DNA of 64,000 nt from Paenibacillus sp. FSL W8-0426. Lineage in GTDB: Bacteria > Bacillota > Bacilli > Paenibacillales > Paenibacillaceae. Numbering within the stretch: the stretch's first letter is position 1; the number at the start of each line of letters is the position of its first letter. The stretch spans positions 2,310,001 to 2,374,000 of the forward strand of contig NZ_CP150203.1 of assembly GCF_037969725.1 (NCBI RefSeq), written 5' to 3'. Both the position numbers and the translations under genes were made by a program. The notes beneath the pieces are model-generated. The model was given only the letters and a program-made list of their open reading frames with translations. It had not been told where the DNA came from and searched no databases. Below are positions 8,829 through 17,998 of this stretch, piece by piece.

Positions 8829-10238
8829 TTGACACAGCCGAATGCGTTGGAACAATGTCTGAGCGTTGTATTCTCTGAAGACAAAAGCAAAGCTTACTTG
8901 GAATTATCGAAACATGAAGAGGGTCAGGAAATCGCTCTGGAAGAACTGGAAATGTTTATCGCAAGTCAGGGGATCAAGTATGGCATCATAAAGGAAGCCC
9001 TGCTCGCTTTTGTTGCACAGCCCGAAAAGCATATCCATGTACGTTATTTATTTGCCGAAGGAATCGCTCCGGTTGCAGGCAAGGACGGTTTTATCAAACT
9101 GCATGCGGGGTTGGAGGAACACAGCGAACACCGTCCGCTGGAAGCCGAGGATGGCAAGGTGGACTATAAGGAAGTCACTCGCCTTGACAACGTTCGTTCC
9201 GGACAGATTATCGCCGAACGGGTTCCCCCGGAAGAAGGCACCCCTGGTACCGCGGTAACGGGTGAAACCATTCCTTTTCGTCCAGGAAAAGAAGCCCGGT
9301 TTAAAGTGGGAAAAAACGTCGTTGTTAATCCGGATGGCTCCGCAATGTATGCCGCGATTGACGGGCTTGTGACCAAAACGGAAGATCACAAGTTAAATGT
9401 GTTCCCTGTATACGAAATTAATGGCGACGTTGATTATAGCACCGGCAATGTTGATTTCGTAGGGACCGTGGTCATCCGTGGCAACGTGCTGACGGGTTTC
9501 AAAGTTAAAGCAGCCGGCGACATACGCGTTGTAGGTGGAGTCGAAGGAGCAGAGTTGGAAGCCGGAGGTTCCGTAGAAATTACGGGCGGGATCATTGGAT
9601 ATAACAAAGGGCATGTGCATGCCGGACATAACGTGAAATGCACGTTTGTTCAGGAAGGGCATGTCGATGCCGGCGAAGATGTTCTCGTATCCCAAAGCAT
9701 CATGCATTCCAGCATACGTGCAGGCCGTAACGTGATCTGTGCCGGAACGAAAGGGCTGATCGTCGGCGGGACGATCCAGGCCGGTGAGAATGTTTCCGCG
9801 CGCATTGTCGGAAACAGCATGTCCACGGTGACCTCCATTGAGGTCGGTGTTTTACCCAAACTTCGCAATGAGCTGAACGATTTGCGCTCGAATTTGCGAA
9901 CCCATATGGATTCGTTGGACAAAACGAGGAAAGCACTGGCCCTTTTGGACCAACTGGCCGCATCGGGCCAGCTGAGCCCTGACAAAATGGCCATGCGGAT
10001 CAAGCTTACTGCCACTCAGAAATCTTCGATGCGTCAAAACGAGGAAACGAAACACCGCATCCTGGAAATCGAGAAGATTCTAGAAAATACGAGCATGGCG
10101 CGCGTCGATATTTTCAAGACCATCTATGGTGGCTCTAAGATAGTTATCGGCAGATACACCAAATTTGTTAAAGATCCGGTCCATCGAATTTCATTTTATT
10201 ACAGTGATGGAGACATTGTGACGGTTCCATACGTTTGA
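8829..10238 (+). CDS. FapA-family protein (DUF342, flagellar assembly protein A)
   Basis: A 469-residue member of the FapA/DUF342 family. The central part (about residues 130-330) is a right-handed beta-helix-like region of repeating short Gly/Val/Ile strands (GDVDYSTGNVDFVGTVVIRGNV, AAGDIRVVGGVEGAELEAGGSVEI, RAGRNVICAGTKGLIVGGTIQAGENV). A coiled-coil stretch (about 340-430) and a short C-terminal beta segment follow. Family members occur near flagellar genes and have been linked to flagellar assembly or placement in Vibrio; the exact activity is unclear. The start is TTG at 8829 after an AAGGGGGAAGAG Shine-Dalgarno. Confidence 0.85.
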   Translation: MTQPNALEQCLSVVFSEDKSKAYLELSKHEEGQEIALEELEMFIASQGIKYGIIKEALLAFVAQPEKHIHVRYLFAEGIAPVAGKDGFIKLHAGLEEHSEHRPLEAEDGKVDYKEVTRLDNVRSGQIIAERVPPEEGTPGTAVTGETIPFRPGKEARFKVGKNVVVNPDGSAMYAAIDGLVTKTEDHKLNVFPVYEINGDVDYSTGNVDFVGTVVIRGNVLTGFKVKAAGDIRVVGGVEGAELEAGGSVEITGGIIGYNKGHVHAGHNVKCTFVQEGHVDAGEDVLVSQSIMHSSIRAGRNVICAGTKGLIVGGTIQAGENVSARIVGNSMSTVTSIEVGVLPKLRNELNDLRSNLRTHMDSLDKTRKALALLDQLAASGQLSPDKMAMRIKLTATQKSSMRQNEETKHRILEIEKILENTSMARVDIFKTIYGGSKIVIGRYTKFVKDPVHRISFYYSDGDIVTVPYV

Positions 10239-10289
10239 TCTCACGATTCGAGTTCAGGAAGTTCCATTCGAAACCCAAGAGGTGAGCGC

Positions 10290-10607
10290 ATGAGTTTCAA
10301 GGCGGTAGAACTGCAGATCGCGGTGCCTAGAACGAGTGAAGCTGGGCGTTACCAAAATGAGTACCAACAGAGGCCGATGCTGGATCAGCAAATGATTGCG
10401 GAGCAAACAGCCAAGGAAGCTCAGGCATCGAGTCAGCGCAGCACTGCGGTGGACGAAACGGCGGATGCTGCGGTGAGGGATGGCCAGTCCCACCAAGGAG
10501 AACGCCATGGTGGCACATTGACGAGCGATGTGGAAGAAACCGGGGAGCAACAGCCCAAGCTTGCCGAGCATCCGTTTAAAGGGAAACATATCGATCTGTC
10601 CTTCTGA
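10290..10607 (+). CDS. Uncharacterised 105-residue protein in the motility operon
   Basis: A small, hydrophilic, soluble-looking protein rich in Gln, Glu and Ala, with no membrane segment or recognised domain. Its N terminus (FKAVELQIAVPRTSEAG) and C terminus (EHPFKGKHIDLSF) look conserved-like, while the middle is low complexity. A clear GAGGTGAG lies 5 bases before the ATG, and it sits between the FapA-family gene and the SwrB-like gene on the same strand, so it is likely translated with them. Function is unknown; association with motility is inferred only from position. Confidence 0.7.
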   Translation: MSFKAVELQIAVPRTSEAGRYQNEYQQRPMLDQQMIAEQTAKEAQASSQRSTAVDETADAAVRDGQSHQGERHGGTLTSDVEETGEQQPKLAEHPFKGKHIDLSF

Positions 10608-10658
10608 GATGATGGCATGGACTTTTTTTGAAACAGGATGAGCATAAGGAGAGATTCG

Positions 10659-11213
10659 ATGTCACCGTGGATTATTATTGTCATACTGGGAGGCTGTGCC
10701 ATCGTTTACGCTCTGATTCAGCCGAAGAAAAACAAGAATGAAGTACCGGAACAGAAGCTTGTTCAAGAAATGGAGGCAACGCTTGAGCATTATATGGCCG
10801 AAATCGAGAGGGATAACGATACTCTGATTCAGCGCGTTGCCGAAATGAAGGGAGAAGCCGCGGCTGCGGATCAGCGCATGCAGGCCCAGCTTGATGAACT
10901 GGAAAAACGGTTGAAGGGACTTGAAGAGGCCCGGGTTGAAGCAGTGAACGAAGTTTATGTCCGGAATGCGATCTCCGAAGCGCCGGCAGGAGAAACCAAG
11001 GAGACCGCGTTTCAACCTTCTTTGGCGGCTGCCGAGCAGCCAAAGATGGATGAATTGCCCGATCCCCAACGCGAAACCATCAAAGCGCGGTATGCGGAGT
11101 TGTTCCGGCTGCATGGAGAAGGGAAATCCATGGATGCCATCGCAAAACACACGGGGATTCAACGCGGAGAAGTGCAGCTGATCTTACAGCTTGCAGAACG
11201 GGAGGAGAGCTGA
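10659..11213 (+). CDS. SwrB-like membrane-anchored protein
   Basis: A 184-residue protein with an N-terminal transmembrane anchor (MSPWIIIVILGGCAIVYALI), a long charged coiled coil (about residues 35-100) and a C-terminal helix-turn-helix-like module (RYAELFRLHGEGKSMDAIAKHTGIQRGEVQLILQLA). This architecture and its position after sigD match SwrB of Bacillus subtilis, which promotes flagellar basal-body maturation and swarming. I chose ATG 10659 because AAGGAGAG at 10646-10653 precedes it; an in-frame ATG at 10638 has no good Shine-Dalgarno. The SwrB identity is by architecture and synteny, not by a search. Confidence 0.7.
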   Translation: MSPWIIIVILGGCAIVYALIQPKKNKNEVPEQKLVQEMEATLEHYMAEIERDNDTLIQRVAEMKGEAAAADQRMQAQLDELEKRLKGLEEARVEAVNEVYVRNAISEAPAGETKETAFQPSLAAAEQPKMDELPDPQRETIKARYAELFRLHGEGKSMDAIAKHTGIQRGEVQLILQLAEREES

Positions 11214-11216
11214 CGC

Positions 11217-11840
11217 ATGGACAAGCGCTCCCTATGGATCGGAATTGGCAGCGGCATGATTGTCGGAGCGGTATTGCTTCAGCTTGCCAACGTGGGACAA
11301 AATGCTTTAGCCGATAACGGTTTGGAGCCTAAGCAGGTTTCGTCGTTATCAAGGGAACAGCTGGAGAATGCTGCGAAGAGCATGAATCTCAAGCTGGTTG
11401 ACAATGATGCAGAGCTCTATACCGAGACCGAATGGGTGGAAAAAAAGAAACAAGAGAGCAGCACGCTGCAGGGAGAGACGGCAACTGCGCCGAAAGAGAC
11501 GGAGCCGGCCGAAAAACCCGAAACCCCTATTGATCCGCAGCAGCCTTCTGCAGATGCTGCGGATTCGCCAACACAAACGAGCAAACCCGAAACCTCAAAG
11601 CCTACCGCCCCTGCGGAACCGAAGAAACAGGTCTCTTTTCGGATCCGTTCGGGAAGCACACTTGTGATGGTAGCGGAAAATCTCGAAAAAGCAGGCATTG
11701 TGGATGATGCCGAAAGCTTCATCAAAGCAGGCCGGGAAGCAAAGATTAACACCAAAATACAAGTAGGCACCTACTCTCTTGAAAAAGGTGAAAGCTACCA
11801 GTCCATCATCGACAAAATCATCAAAGAACCGTCAAGCTGA
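11217..11840 (+). CDS. YceG/MltG-like LysM-type domain protein (short)
   Basis: A 207-residue protein with an N-terminal hydrophobic segment (LWIGIGSGMIVGAVLLQLANVG), a Glu/Pro/Ser/Thr-rich linker (about 85-140) and a C-terminal domain of about 65 residues. The domain (FRIRSGSTLVMVAENLEKAGIVDDAESFIK, ending VGTYSLEKGESYQSIIDKI) resembles the N-terminal LysM-like subdomain of endolytic transglycosylase MltG/YceG. The catalytic domain of true MltG is absent, so this is unlikely to be a transglycosylase itself. It probably sits outside the membrane as a peptidoglycan-associated protein. It is the last gene before the terminator. Confidence 0.7.
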   Translation: MDKRSLWIGIGSGMIVGAVLLQLANVGQNALADNGLEPKQVSSLSREQLENAAKSMNLKLVDNDAELYTETEWVEKKKQESSTLQGETATAPKETEPAEKPETPIDPQQPSADAADSPTQTSKPETSKPTAPAEPKKQVSFRIRSGSTLVMVAENLEKAGIVDDAESFIKAGREAKINTKIQVGTYSLEKGESYQSIIDKIIKEPSS

Positions 11841-11865
11841 GCTTGCTCAGACAGGACGGTTCTTT
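11823..11865 (+). terminator. Terminator closing the fla/che operon
   Basis: The arms AAAGAACCGTC and GACGGTTCTTT pair perfectly, with an inner CTGAGC-TT-GCTCAG stem nested between them. The stop codon of the preceding gene lies inside the hairpin. The right arm ends in TTT followed by GCTTG, so the U-tract is short. Confidence 0.75.
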
Positions 11866-11913
11866 GCTTGCAGCGGCAGATGCAGGAGCGGATAGAAACA
11901 TTCGAGGTAAATG

Positions 11914-11942
11914 TTGCAACCAACAATTTCTTGTGTTATATT
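11914..11942 (+). promoter_or_regulatory. Probable sigma-A promoter for rpsB
   Basis: TTGCAA at 11914-11919 and TATATT at 11937-11942 with a 17-base spacer. It lies directly after the operon terminator and about 125 bases before rpsB, giving a 5' leader of roughly 120 nt. Confidence 0.65.
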
Positions 11943-12067
11943 AGATAACGGTGTTAAAACACACGCATGGCTAATTTTGTTGAGGGTGCTTTCCTGATGG
12001 AGAGTCTTGGCAAAAAATGATGCCTGCGGAGGGACACAATAAAAACCATATTAGGAGGTGTGTGAAG

Positions 12068-12766
12068 ATGGCAGTAATCTCCATGAAGCAGCTTCTTGAA
12101 GCTGGGGTACACTTCGGTCACCAAACTCGTCGTTGGAACCCAAAAATGGATCGTTATATCTTCACCGAAAGAAACGGAATCTACATTATCGACTTGCAAA
12201 AAACAGTTAAAAAAGTCGAGGAAGCTTACAACTTCGTTAAAGGAATCGCAGCTGAAAATGGTACAATCCTGTTCGTAGGAACCAAAAAACAAGCTCAAGA
12301 TTCCGTTAAAGAAGAAGCTGAGCGCGCTGGTCAATTCTACATCAACCAACGTTGGTTGGGTGGTACTCTGACAAACTTCCAAACGATTCAAAAACGTATC
12401 GATCGTTTGAAACAATTGGAAGCTTGGGAAGAGGACGGCACTTTCGGCGTATTGCCTAAAAAAGAAGTTATCTTGCTTCGCAAAGAAAAAGATCGTCTGG
12501 AGAAATTCCTCGGCGGTATTAAAAATATGAAAGGCCTGCCAAGCGCCCTGTTCATCATCGATCCTCGCAAAGAGCGTATCGCTGTTGCCGAAGCTCGCAA
12601 ATTGGGTATCCCAATCGTTGGTATCGTTGATACAAACTGCGATCCAGACGAGATCGATTATGTTATTCCAGGTAACGACGACGCGATCCGTGCCGTTAAG
12701 TTGCTGACAGGTAAAATGGCTGATGCCGTAATCGAAGCTCACCAAGGCGAAGAAACATCCGCTTAA
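12068..12766 (+). CDS. rpsB: 30S ribosomal protein S2
   Basis: Structural protein of the small ribosomal subunit. The 232-residue sequence carries the family features [22 protein letters not shown] at the N terminus, [20 protein letters not shown], and [31 protein letters not shown] chose ATG 12068 because AGGAGGTG is at 12053-12060; an in-frame upstream ATG at 12017 would add a non-homologous leader. Codon use (GTT, CGT, AAA, GAA) is visibly more biased than in the flagellar genes, as expected for a highly expressed gene. Followed by tsf. Confidence 0.98.
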   Translation: MAVISMKQLLEAGVHFGHQTRRWNPKMDRYIFTERNGIYIIDLQKTVKKVEEAYNFVKGIAAENGTILFVGTKKQAQDSVKEEAERAGQFYINQRWLGGTLTNFQTIQKRIDRLKQLEAWEEDGTFGVLPKKEVILLRKEKDRLEKFLGGIKNMKGLPSALFIIDPRKERIAVAEARKLGIPIVGIVDTNCDPDEIDYVIPGNDDAIRAVKLLTGKMADAVIEAHQGEETSA

Positions 12767-12798
12767 TCGAGCTCGCATTATACCTTAAGAATTAAATG

Positions 12799-12843
12799 AA
12801 AAGGGTGGTTGGTAGGTGGATAACCTCTCACTGCCCTTTTTTT
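12799..12843 (+). terminator. Terminator or attenuator between rpsB and tsf
   Basis: AAAAGGG at 12799-12805 pairs with CCCTTTT at 12834-12840, with a smaller AGGT/ACCT stem inside, ending in seven T. It would reduce readthrough from rpsB into tsf, giving more S2 than EF-Ts mRNA or allowing a separate tsf 5' end. Confidence 0.7.
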
Positions 12844-12882
12844 AGAGTGTACTTACAAAACTCATTTTGGAGGGAATTAACA

Positions 12883-13533
12883 ATGGCAGTAAATGCGAGT
12901 GCAGTAAAAGAACTTCGTGAAAAAACAGGCGCAGGTATGCTGGATTGCAAAAAAGCGCTGGAAGAAGCAAACGGTGACCTGACAAAAGCGGCTGAACTGT
13001 TGCGTGAAAAAGGTCTGGCAGCTGCGGCAAACAAAGCTGGCCGTGCAGCAACTGAAGGTACAGTGGAATCCTATATTCATGCCGGCGGACGGATCGGCGT
13101 TCTGGTTGAAGTTAACTGCGAAACGGACTTCGTAGGTAAAACAGACCAATTTAAAGAGTTTGTTAAAGATATCGCAATGCAAATTGCAGCAGCAAGCCCT
13201 AAATTCGTAAGCCGCGAAGAAGTTTCCACGGAAGAGTTGGAAAAAGAAAAAGAAATCCTGAGAGCACAAGCACTGAACGAAGGCAAGCCTGAAAAAATCG
13301 TTGAGAAAATGGTTGAAGGCCGCATCGGCAAATACTACGAAGAGTTCTGTTTGCTGGAGCAACCTTTTGTTAAAGACCCTGACAAAACGATTTCTCAATT
13401 GCTGAATGAAAAAATCAGCCAAATCGGTGAAAATATCTCCATCCGTCGTTTCGTTCGTTACGAACTGGGTGAAGGCCTGGAGAAAAAAGTCGACAACTTC
13501 GTAGAAGAAGTTATGTCCCAAGTAAACAAGTAA
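12883..13533 (+). CDS. tsf: Translation elongation factor Ts
   Basis: Nucleotide exchange factor for EF-Tu. The 216-residue protein is of the short form usual in low-G+C Gram-positives. It has the N-terminal UBA-like domain ([37 protein letters not shown]) and the core signature [21 protein letters not shown] 12883 follows GGAGGG at 12869-12874; the longer upstream reading from 12796 runs through the terminator hairpin and is not credible. Codon use is highly biased like rpsB. Confidence 0.98.
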   Translation: MAVNASAVKELREKTGAGMLDCKKALEEANGDLTKAAELLREKGLAAAANKAGRAATEGTVESYIHAGGRIGVLVEVNCETDFVGKTDQFKEFVKDIAMQIAAASPKFVSREEVSTEELEKEKEILRAQALNEGKPEKIVEKMVEGRIGKYYEEFCLLEQPFVKDPDKTISQLLNEKISQIGENISIRRFVRYELGEGLEKKVDNFVEEVMSQVNK

Positions 13534-13667
13534 GCAATAACGAATGATTGCCGGTTAGTCAAAATGCTTTTCGAAGATATAAGAATGAACAAACTTCGAA
13601 GCTCGCAACTCCCTTATATCTAAGGAAAACAATGCCTTTCCGGATCATCGTTTTTCCTAAAAAGAGT

Positions 13668-13695
13668 GGAACACAAGCTGTGTTCCTTTCTTTTT
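13668..13695 (+). terminator. Terminator after tsf
   Basis: GGAACACA, a short AGC loop and TGTGTTCC form a compact hairpin followed by TTTCTTTTT. A larger pairing GATATAAG / CTTATATC (about 13575-13621) lies just upstream in the same intergenic region. Confidence 0.85.
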
Positions 13696-13728
13696 AAGCA
13701 GGAGGCTACGCGCGAGAAGTTTTGTTGA

Positions 13729-14498
<770 letters not shown>

Positions 14499-14499
<1 letters not shown>

Positions 14500-15053
14500 T
14501 GCCACAAGCAGTTAAAAAAAGTGCTGAAGAACGTATGGAAAAGGCCATTCAGGCATTGCGTCGCGATCTTGCGACTCTGCGTGCCGGACGTGCCAGCTCA
14601 GCTCTGTTGGACCGAATTCAAGTTGAATATTACGGCGCGATGACGCCTCTCAACCAGTTGGCCAACATCAGTACGCCGGATTCCCGTACGCTGATGATTC
14701 AGCCTTGGGATAAATCTTCGATGAGCGACATTGAGCGCGCGATCATGAAATCCGATCTCGGGCTTACGCCTGCAAATGACGGAAGCATGATTCGCCTGTC
14801 CATTCCTCCGTTGACTGAAGAGCGCAGAGCCGAACTTGTCAAACTTACCAAAAAGTTCGGTGAAGAAAGCAAAGTGGCCATTCGAAACATTCGGCGCGAT
14901 GCAAATGATGACATCAAAAAAATGGAAAAGTCGGACATTTCCGAGGACGAATCCCGGAGACATCAAGACGATATCCAGAAATCGACGGACAAGTTTATCG
15001 CTGAAGTCGATAAGGTACTCGCTGCCAAAGAAAAAGAAATTATGGAAGTGTAA
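14499..15053 (+). CDS. frr: Ribosome recycling factor
   Basis: RRF works with EF-G to split post-termination ribosomes. The 184-residue protein shows the family signatures [48 protein letters not shown] and [14 protein letters not shown]. Its ATG shares a base with the pyrH stop (TAATG), so the two are translationally coupled. The pyrH-frr-uppS-cdsA order is classical. Confidence 0.98.
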
Positions 15054-15063
15054 GACAAGCGCA

Positions 15064-15091
15064 GCCCCTCCGATACGGTGGGGTTTTGTCT
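15064..15091 (+). terminator. Probable terminator after frr
   Basis: CCCC-T-CCG ATA CGG-T-GGGG hairpin followed by TTTTGTCTCTTTTT, a few bases after the frr stop. It may be leaky, since uppS follows within 60 bases. Confidence 0.65.
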
Positions 15092-15142
15092 CTTTTTCCA
15101 AGCTTCAGGTGAAGAAACTTCAAGGATTTTGGAGGAACAGGA

Positions 15143-15910
15143 ATGATCAAACGGGTTCGGTCGTGGTGGAATGGGGCTGAAAAGCAGGAAACGCTGACGA
15201 TTTCCGGGGACAATATCCCGGAGCATGTTGCCATCATCATGGACGGAAACGGACGCTGGGCCAAACGGCTTGGACTTCCGAGGATCGCCGGGCACCAAAG
15301 CGGCATGAAAGCCGTCAAGCGTGCGGCCATAGCAGCGGATGAACTGGGGATTAAATATCTGACGATGTACGCTTTTTCGACAGAAAATTGGGCGCGTCCA
15401 AAAGAAGAAGTGGACTTTCTGATGCGGCTTCCGCAAGAATTCCTGGCGATAGAGCTGGATGAACTGATCGAAAAAAATGTTCGTATTTCCATGATGGGTC
15501 AAGAGGAATATTTGCCTTCCCACACCGTGGATGCTTTACGTGAGGCAATTCAGCGTACGCAGCATAATACCGGGTTGGTATTGAATTTTGCAATGAATTA
15601 CGGAAGTCGCAAGGAAATGACGGACTGTACCAAGCAGATTGCATTGAAAGTGCAGTCGGGGGAATTGTCGATCGAGGAAATCACGCCTGAAGTGATCGAC
15701 AAACATATGTTTACTGCAGGCATGCCTGATCCTGATTTGTTAATCCGCACAAGCGGCGAACTTAGACTCAGCAATTTTATGTTGTGGCAGTTGGCATATA
15801 GTGAATTATGGTTTACGGATATATATTGGCCTGAATTCGGCAAACAGCATTTGCTTGAAGCCGTGGCCGAATATCAGCGCAGGTCACGGCGTTACGGCGG
15901 TTTGAAATAG
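15143..15910 (+). CDS. uppS: Isoprenyl transferase (undecaprenyl diphosphate synthase)
   Basis: cis-Prenyltransferase that condenses isopentenyl diphosphate onto farnesyl diphosphate to make undecaprenyl diphosphate, the lipid carrier for peptidoglycan. The 255-residue protein has the catalytic signature HVAIIMDGNGRWAKRLGLPRIAGH (Asp of MDGNGRWA), the helix YLTMYAFSTENWARP and the C-terminal IRTSGELRLSNFMLWQLAYSE with TDIYWPEF. GGAGG lies 8 bases before the ATG. It fits with cdsA and dxr downstream as a lipid-precursor group. Confidence 0.97.
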   Translation: MIKRVRSWWNGAEKQETLTISGDNIPEHVAIIMDGNGRWAKRLGLPRIAGHQSGMKAVKRAAIAADELGIKYLTMYAFSTENWARPKEEVDFLMRLPQEFLAIELDELIEKNVRISMMGQEEYLPSHTVDALREAIQRTQHNTGLVLNFAMNYGSRKEMTDCTKQIALKVQSGELSIEEITPEVIDKHMFTAGMPDPDLLIRTSGELRLSNFMLWQLAYSELWFTDIYWPEFGKQHLLEAVAEYQRRSRRYGGLK

Positions 15911-15926
15911 ATGGAGGATGAAGCCG

Positions 15927-16721
15927 TTGAAACAGCGAATAACGACAGGAATAATAGCAGGCGCGTTGTTTTTGGGTTTTTGCCTGCTGGGTGGACCCTG
16001 GTACCATGGATTGGTACTGGTAATGGCTCTCATCGGTTATTATGAGTTTGTGAAAATGACAGGGCTGCCGCCCTTTTCGGGCGCAGCCCTAATCGGGTAT
16101 GCAGGTGTTTTTGCATTGGTGTTTCCATGGGAAATGCTGTGGGACCATCGCCCGCTAACGTTATTTCAGGTGGGCTGGCTTGTTATGCTTGTGTTGATGG
16201 CAGCCTCGGTTGTAACGAAAAACAGAATATCGGTGAACACGGTAGCCATGCTGTTTCTGGGCGTGGTTTACGTAGGGGTTGGCTTTTATTACATTGCGGA
16301 ATCGAGGCATTTGCCAAACGGTCTTTTTTGGACGTTTTTGCTGCTCGGTTCCATTTGGTCCAGTGATGCAGGGGCCTACTTTGTAGGAAAGCTTATCGGC
16401 AAAAACAAGCTGTGGCCATCGATTAGCCCCAACAAAACGGTTGAAGGAGCGTTGGGTGGCATTGCGATTGCAATTGTGACCTCGCTTGTTTTTGCATGGG
16501 CTTCGGACGGACTGCTCACTTGGGAAAGGGCGATATTCATCGGGCTTGCCGCTGCGGTGGTAGGGCAGATGGGGGATTTGATCCAATCCGCATACAAACG
16601 TATATATAACATCAAGGATTCCGGCAATCTGCTTCCGGGACATGGAGGCATCTTGGATCGATGCGATAGTTGGATCGTGGTATTCCCGTTTGTACATATA
16701 CTGATGTTATTGCCCTATTAA
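15927..16721 (+). CDS. cdsA: Phosphatidate cytidylyltransferase
   Basis: Integral membrane enzyme making CDP-diacylglycerol from phosphatidate and CTP; PgsA, also in this window, uses its product. The protein of about 264 residues has multiple hydrophobic segments and the CdsA signature near its C terminus (VGQMGDLIQSAYKRIYNIKDSGNLLPGHGGILDRCDS). The ATG at 15918 directly abuts GGAGG (15913-15917) and is too close. TTG at 15927 is spaced correctly and gives MKQRITTGIIAGALFLG, so I use it. Confidence 0.95.
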   Translation: MKQRITTGIIAGALFLGFCLLGGPWYHGLVLVMALIGYYEFVKMTGLPPFSGAALIGYAGVFALVFPWEMLWDHRPLTLFQVGWLVMLVLMAASVVTKNRISVNTVAMLFLGVVYVGVGFYYIAESRHLPNGLFWTFLLLGSIWSSDAGAYFVGKLIGKNKLWPSISPNKTVEGALGGIAIAIVTSLVFAWASDGLLTWERAIFIGLAAAVVGQMGDLIQSAYKRIYNIKDSGNLLPGHGGILDRCDSWIVVFPFVHILMLLPY

Positions 16722-16789
16722 TTACGAATGCAGATCGTGTATGGCGAATGGCCGTACATGTAATGGGATAAATGAAAATGAGGTGCAGC

Positions 16790-17944
16790 ATGAAAAAAAT
16801 TGCGATTCTCGGTTCTACCGGTTCCATTGGAACTCAGACACTGGATGTCGTAGACATGCATCCAGACCTTTTTCAGGTCGAGGGTCTGGCTGCCGGGGAA
16901 AACATCGAACTTCTGATAGATCAAGCCAAACGTTACAGGCCGAAAAAAGTATCCGTCGGTTCCAAGGAGCTTGCAGACAGGATCGCTCCATATCTACCTG
17001 CGGGAACGCAGCTGTGTTACGGCGAAGAAGGTCTGATTGAAGTTGCAGCCGGAACCGATGCAGATACGGTAGTCACTGCGGTAGTGGGCAGCGTCGGATT
17101 GGAGTCCACGCTGGCAGCGATCGAAGCAGGCAAACAAATCGGCCTAGCCAATAAAGAAACGCTGATTACCGCCGGCCATATCGTTACTTCCCGGGCTGCG
17201 GCCAAAGGCGTAGCGTTGCTTCCCGTGGACAGCGAACACTCTGCCATTTTTCAATGCTTGAACGGGGAGAATCGGGATCGCATAAAAGGCATTACGCTCA
17301 CGGCATCGGGGGGCTCCTTCAGGGACTTGTCCCGCGAACAGCTGGAGCACGTGACCGTTGAAGACGCATTGAAACATCCGAACTGGTCCATGGGATCCAA
17401 AATCACGATCGATTCCGCCACAATGGTCAACAAAGGACTTGAAGTGATTGAGGCTCACTGGCTATTCGGCCTTGATTATGATCAGATCGATGTGCTGCTT
17501 CACCCGGAGAGCATTGTCCATTCTTTTGTGGAGTTTGAAGACACGAGCATCATTGCCCAGTTGGGGAATCCCGACATGCGCGTACCGATCCAATATGCCC
17601 TGACTTATCCCGATCGATTGCCGTCACCTTCCAAGAGACTTTCGCTGGCACAAGCGGGGCGATTGAATTTTCGCGAGATGGACATGGAACGGTTTCCATG
17701 TTTAAGAATGGCTTATGAATGTGGAAGAATGGGAGGAACTGCGGCCACGGCTTTCAATGCGGCTAACGAGGTAGCGGTAGCGGCGTTTTTGAAAGGGCTG
17801 ATTCCATTTTTGCAAATAGAATATATCATCGAGAAAGTGCTTGATCAGCACGTTCTTATTCAGAATCCAGTCCTTGAGGAGATTCATTTGGCAGATCAAC
17901 AGTCGCGCAGGTTTGCCGAGTCTTTGATTGAATTGAATTCATAA
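16790..17944 (+). CDS. dxr: 1-deoxy-D-xylulose 5-phosphate reductoisomerase
   Basis: Second step of the MEP isoprenoid pathway, forming 2-C-methylerythritol 4-phosphate with NADPH. The 384-residue protein starts [21 protein letters not shown] (nucleotide-binding GSTGSIG). It has [24 protein letters not shown] and [10 protein letters not shown] around the substrate and metal site, then [34 protein letters not shown] 16790 follows GAGGTG; the in-frame ATG at 16772 is upstream of that Shine-Dalgarno. With uppS it shows that undecaprenyl precursors come from the MEP route. Confidence 0.97.
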   Translation: MKKIAILGSTGSIGTQTLDVVDMHPDLFQVEGLAAGENIELLIDQAKRYRPKKVSVGSKELADRIAPYLPAGTQLCYGEEGLIEVAAGTDADTVVTAVVGSVGLESTLAAIEAGKQIGLANKETLITAGHIVTSRAAAKGVALLPVDSEHSAIFQCLNGENRDRIKGITLTASGGSFRDLSREQLEHVTVEDALKHPNWSMGSKITIDSATMVNKGLEVIEAHWLFGLDYDQIDVLLHPESIVHSFVEFEDTSIIAQLGNPDMRVPIQYALTYPDRLPSPSKRLSLAQAGRLNFREMDMERFPCLRMAYECGRMGGTAATAFNAANEVAVAAFLKGLIPFLQIEYIIEKVLDQHVLIQNPVLEEIHLADQQSRRFAESLIELNS

Positions 17945-17965
17945 ACGGAATAGGGTATTTATGGA

Positions 17966-17998
17966 ATCAACTATATGGTATAATATAGTTGATTTTTT
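17966..17998 (+). terminator. Terminator after dxr
   Basis: ATCAACTATAT and ATATAGTTGAT form a perfect 11-bp stem around GGTATA, followed by a run of T. The loop region also reads TATGGTATAAT, an extended -10-like string, so it could double as a promoter element, but no good -35 is visible. Confidence 0.85.

Noticed and set aside
11310..11317. Sigma-D-like -10 (GCCGATAA) inside the MltG-like gene
   Set aside because: No TAAA-type -35 at the right distance, and it lies within coding sequence.
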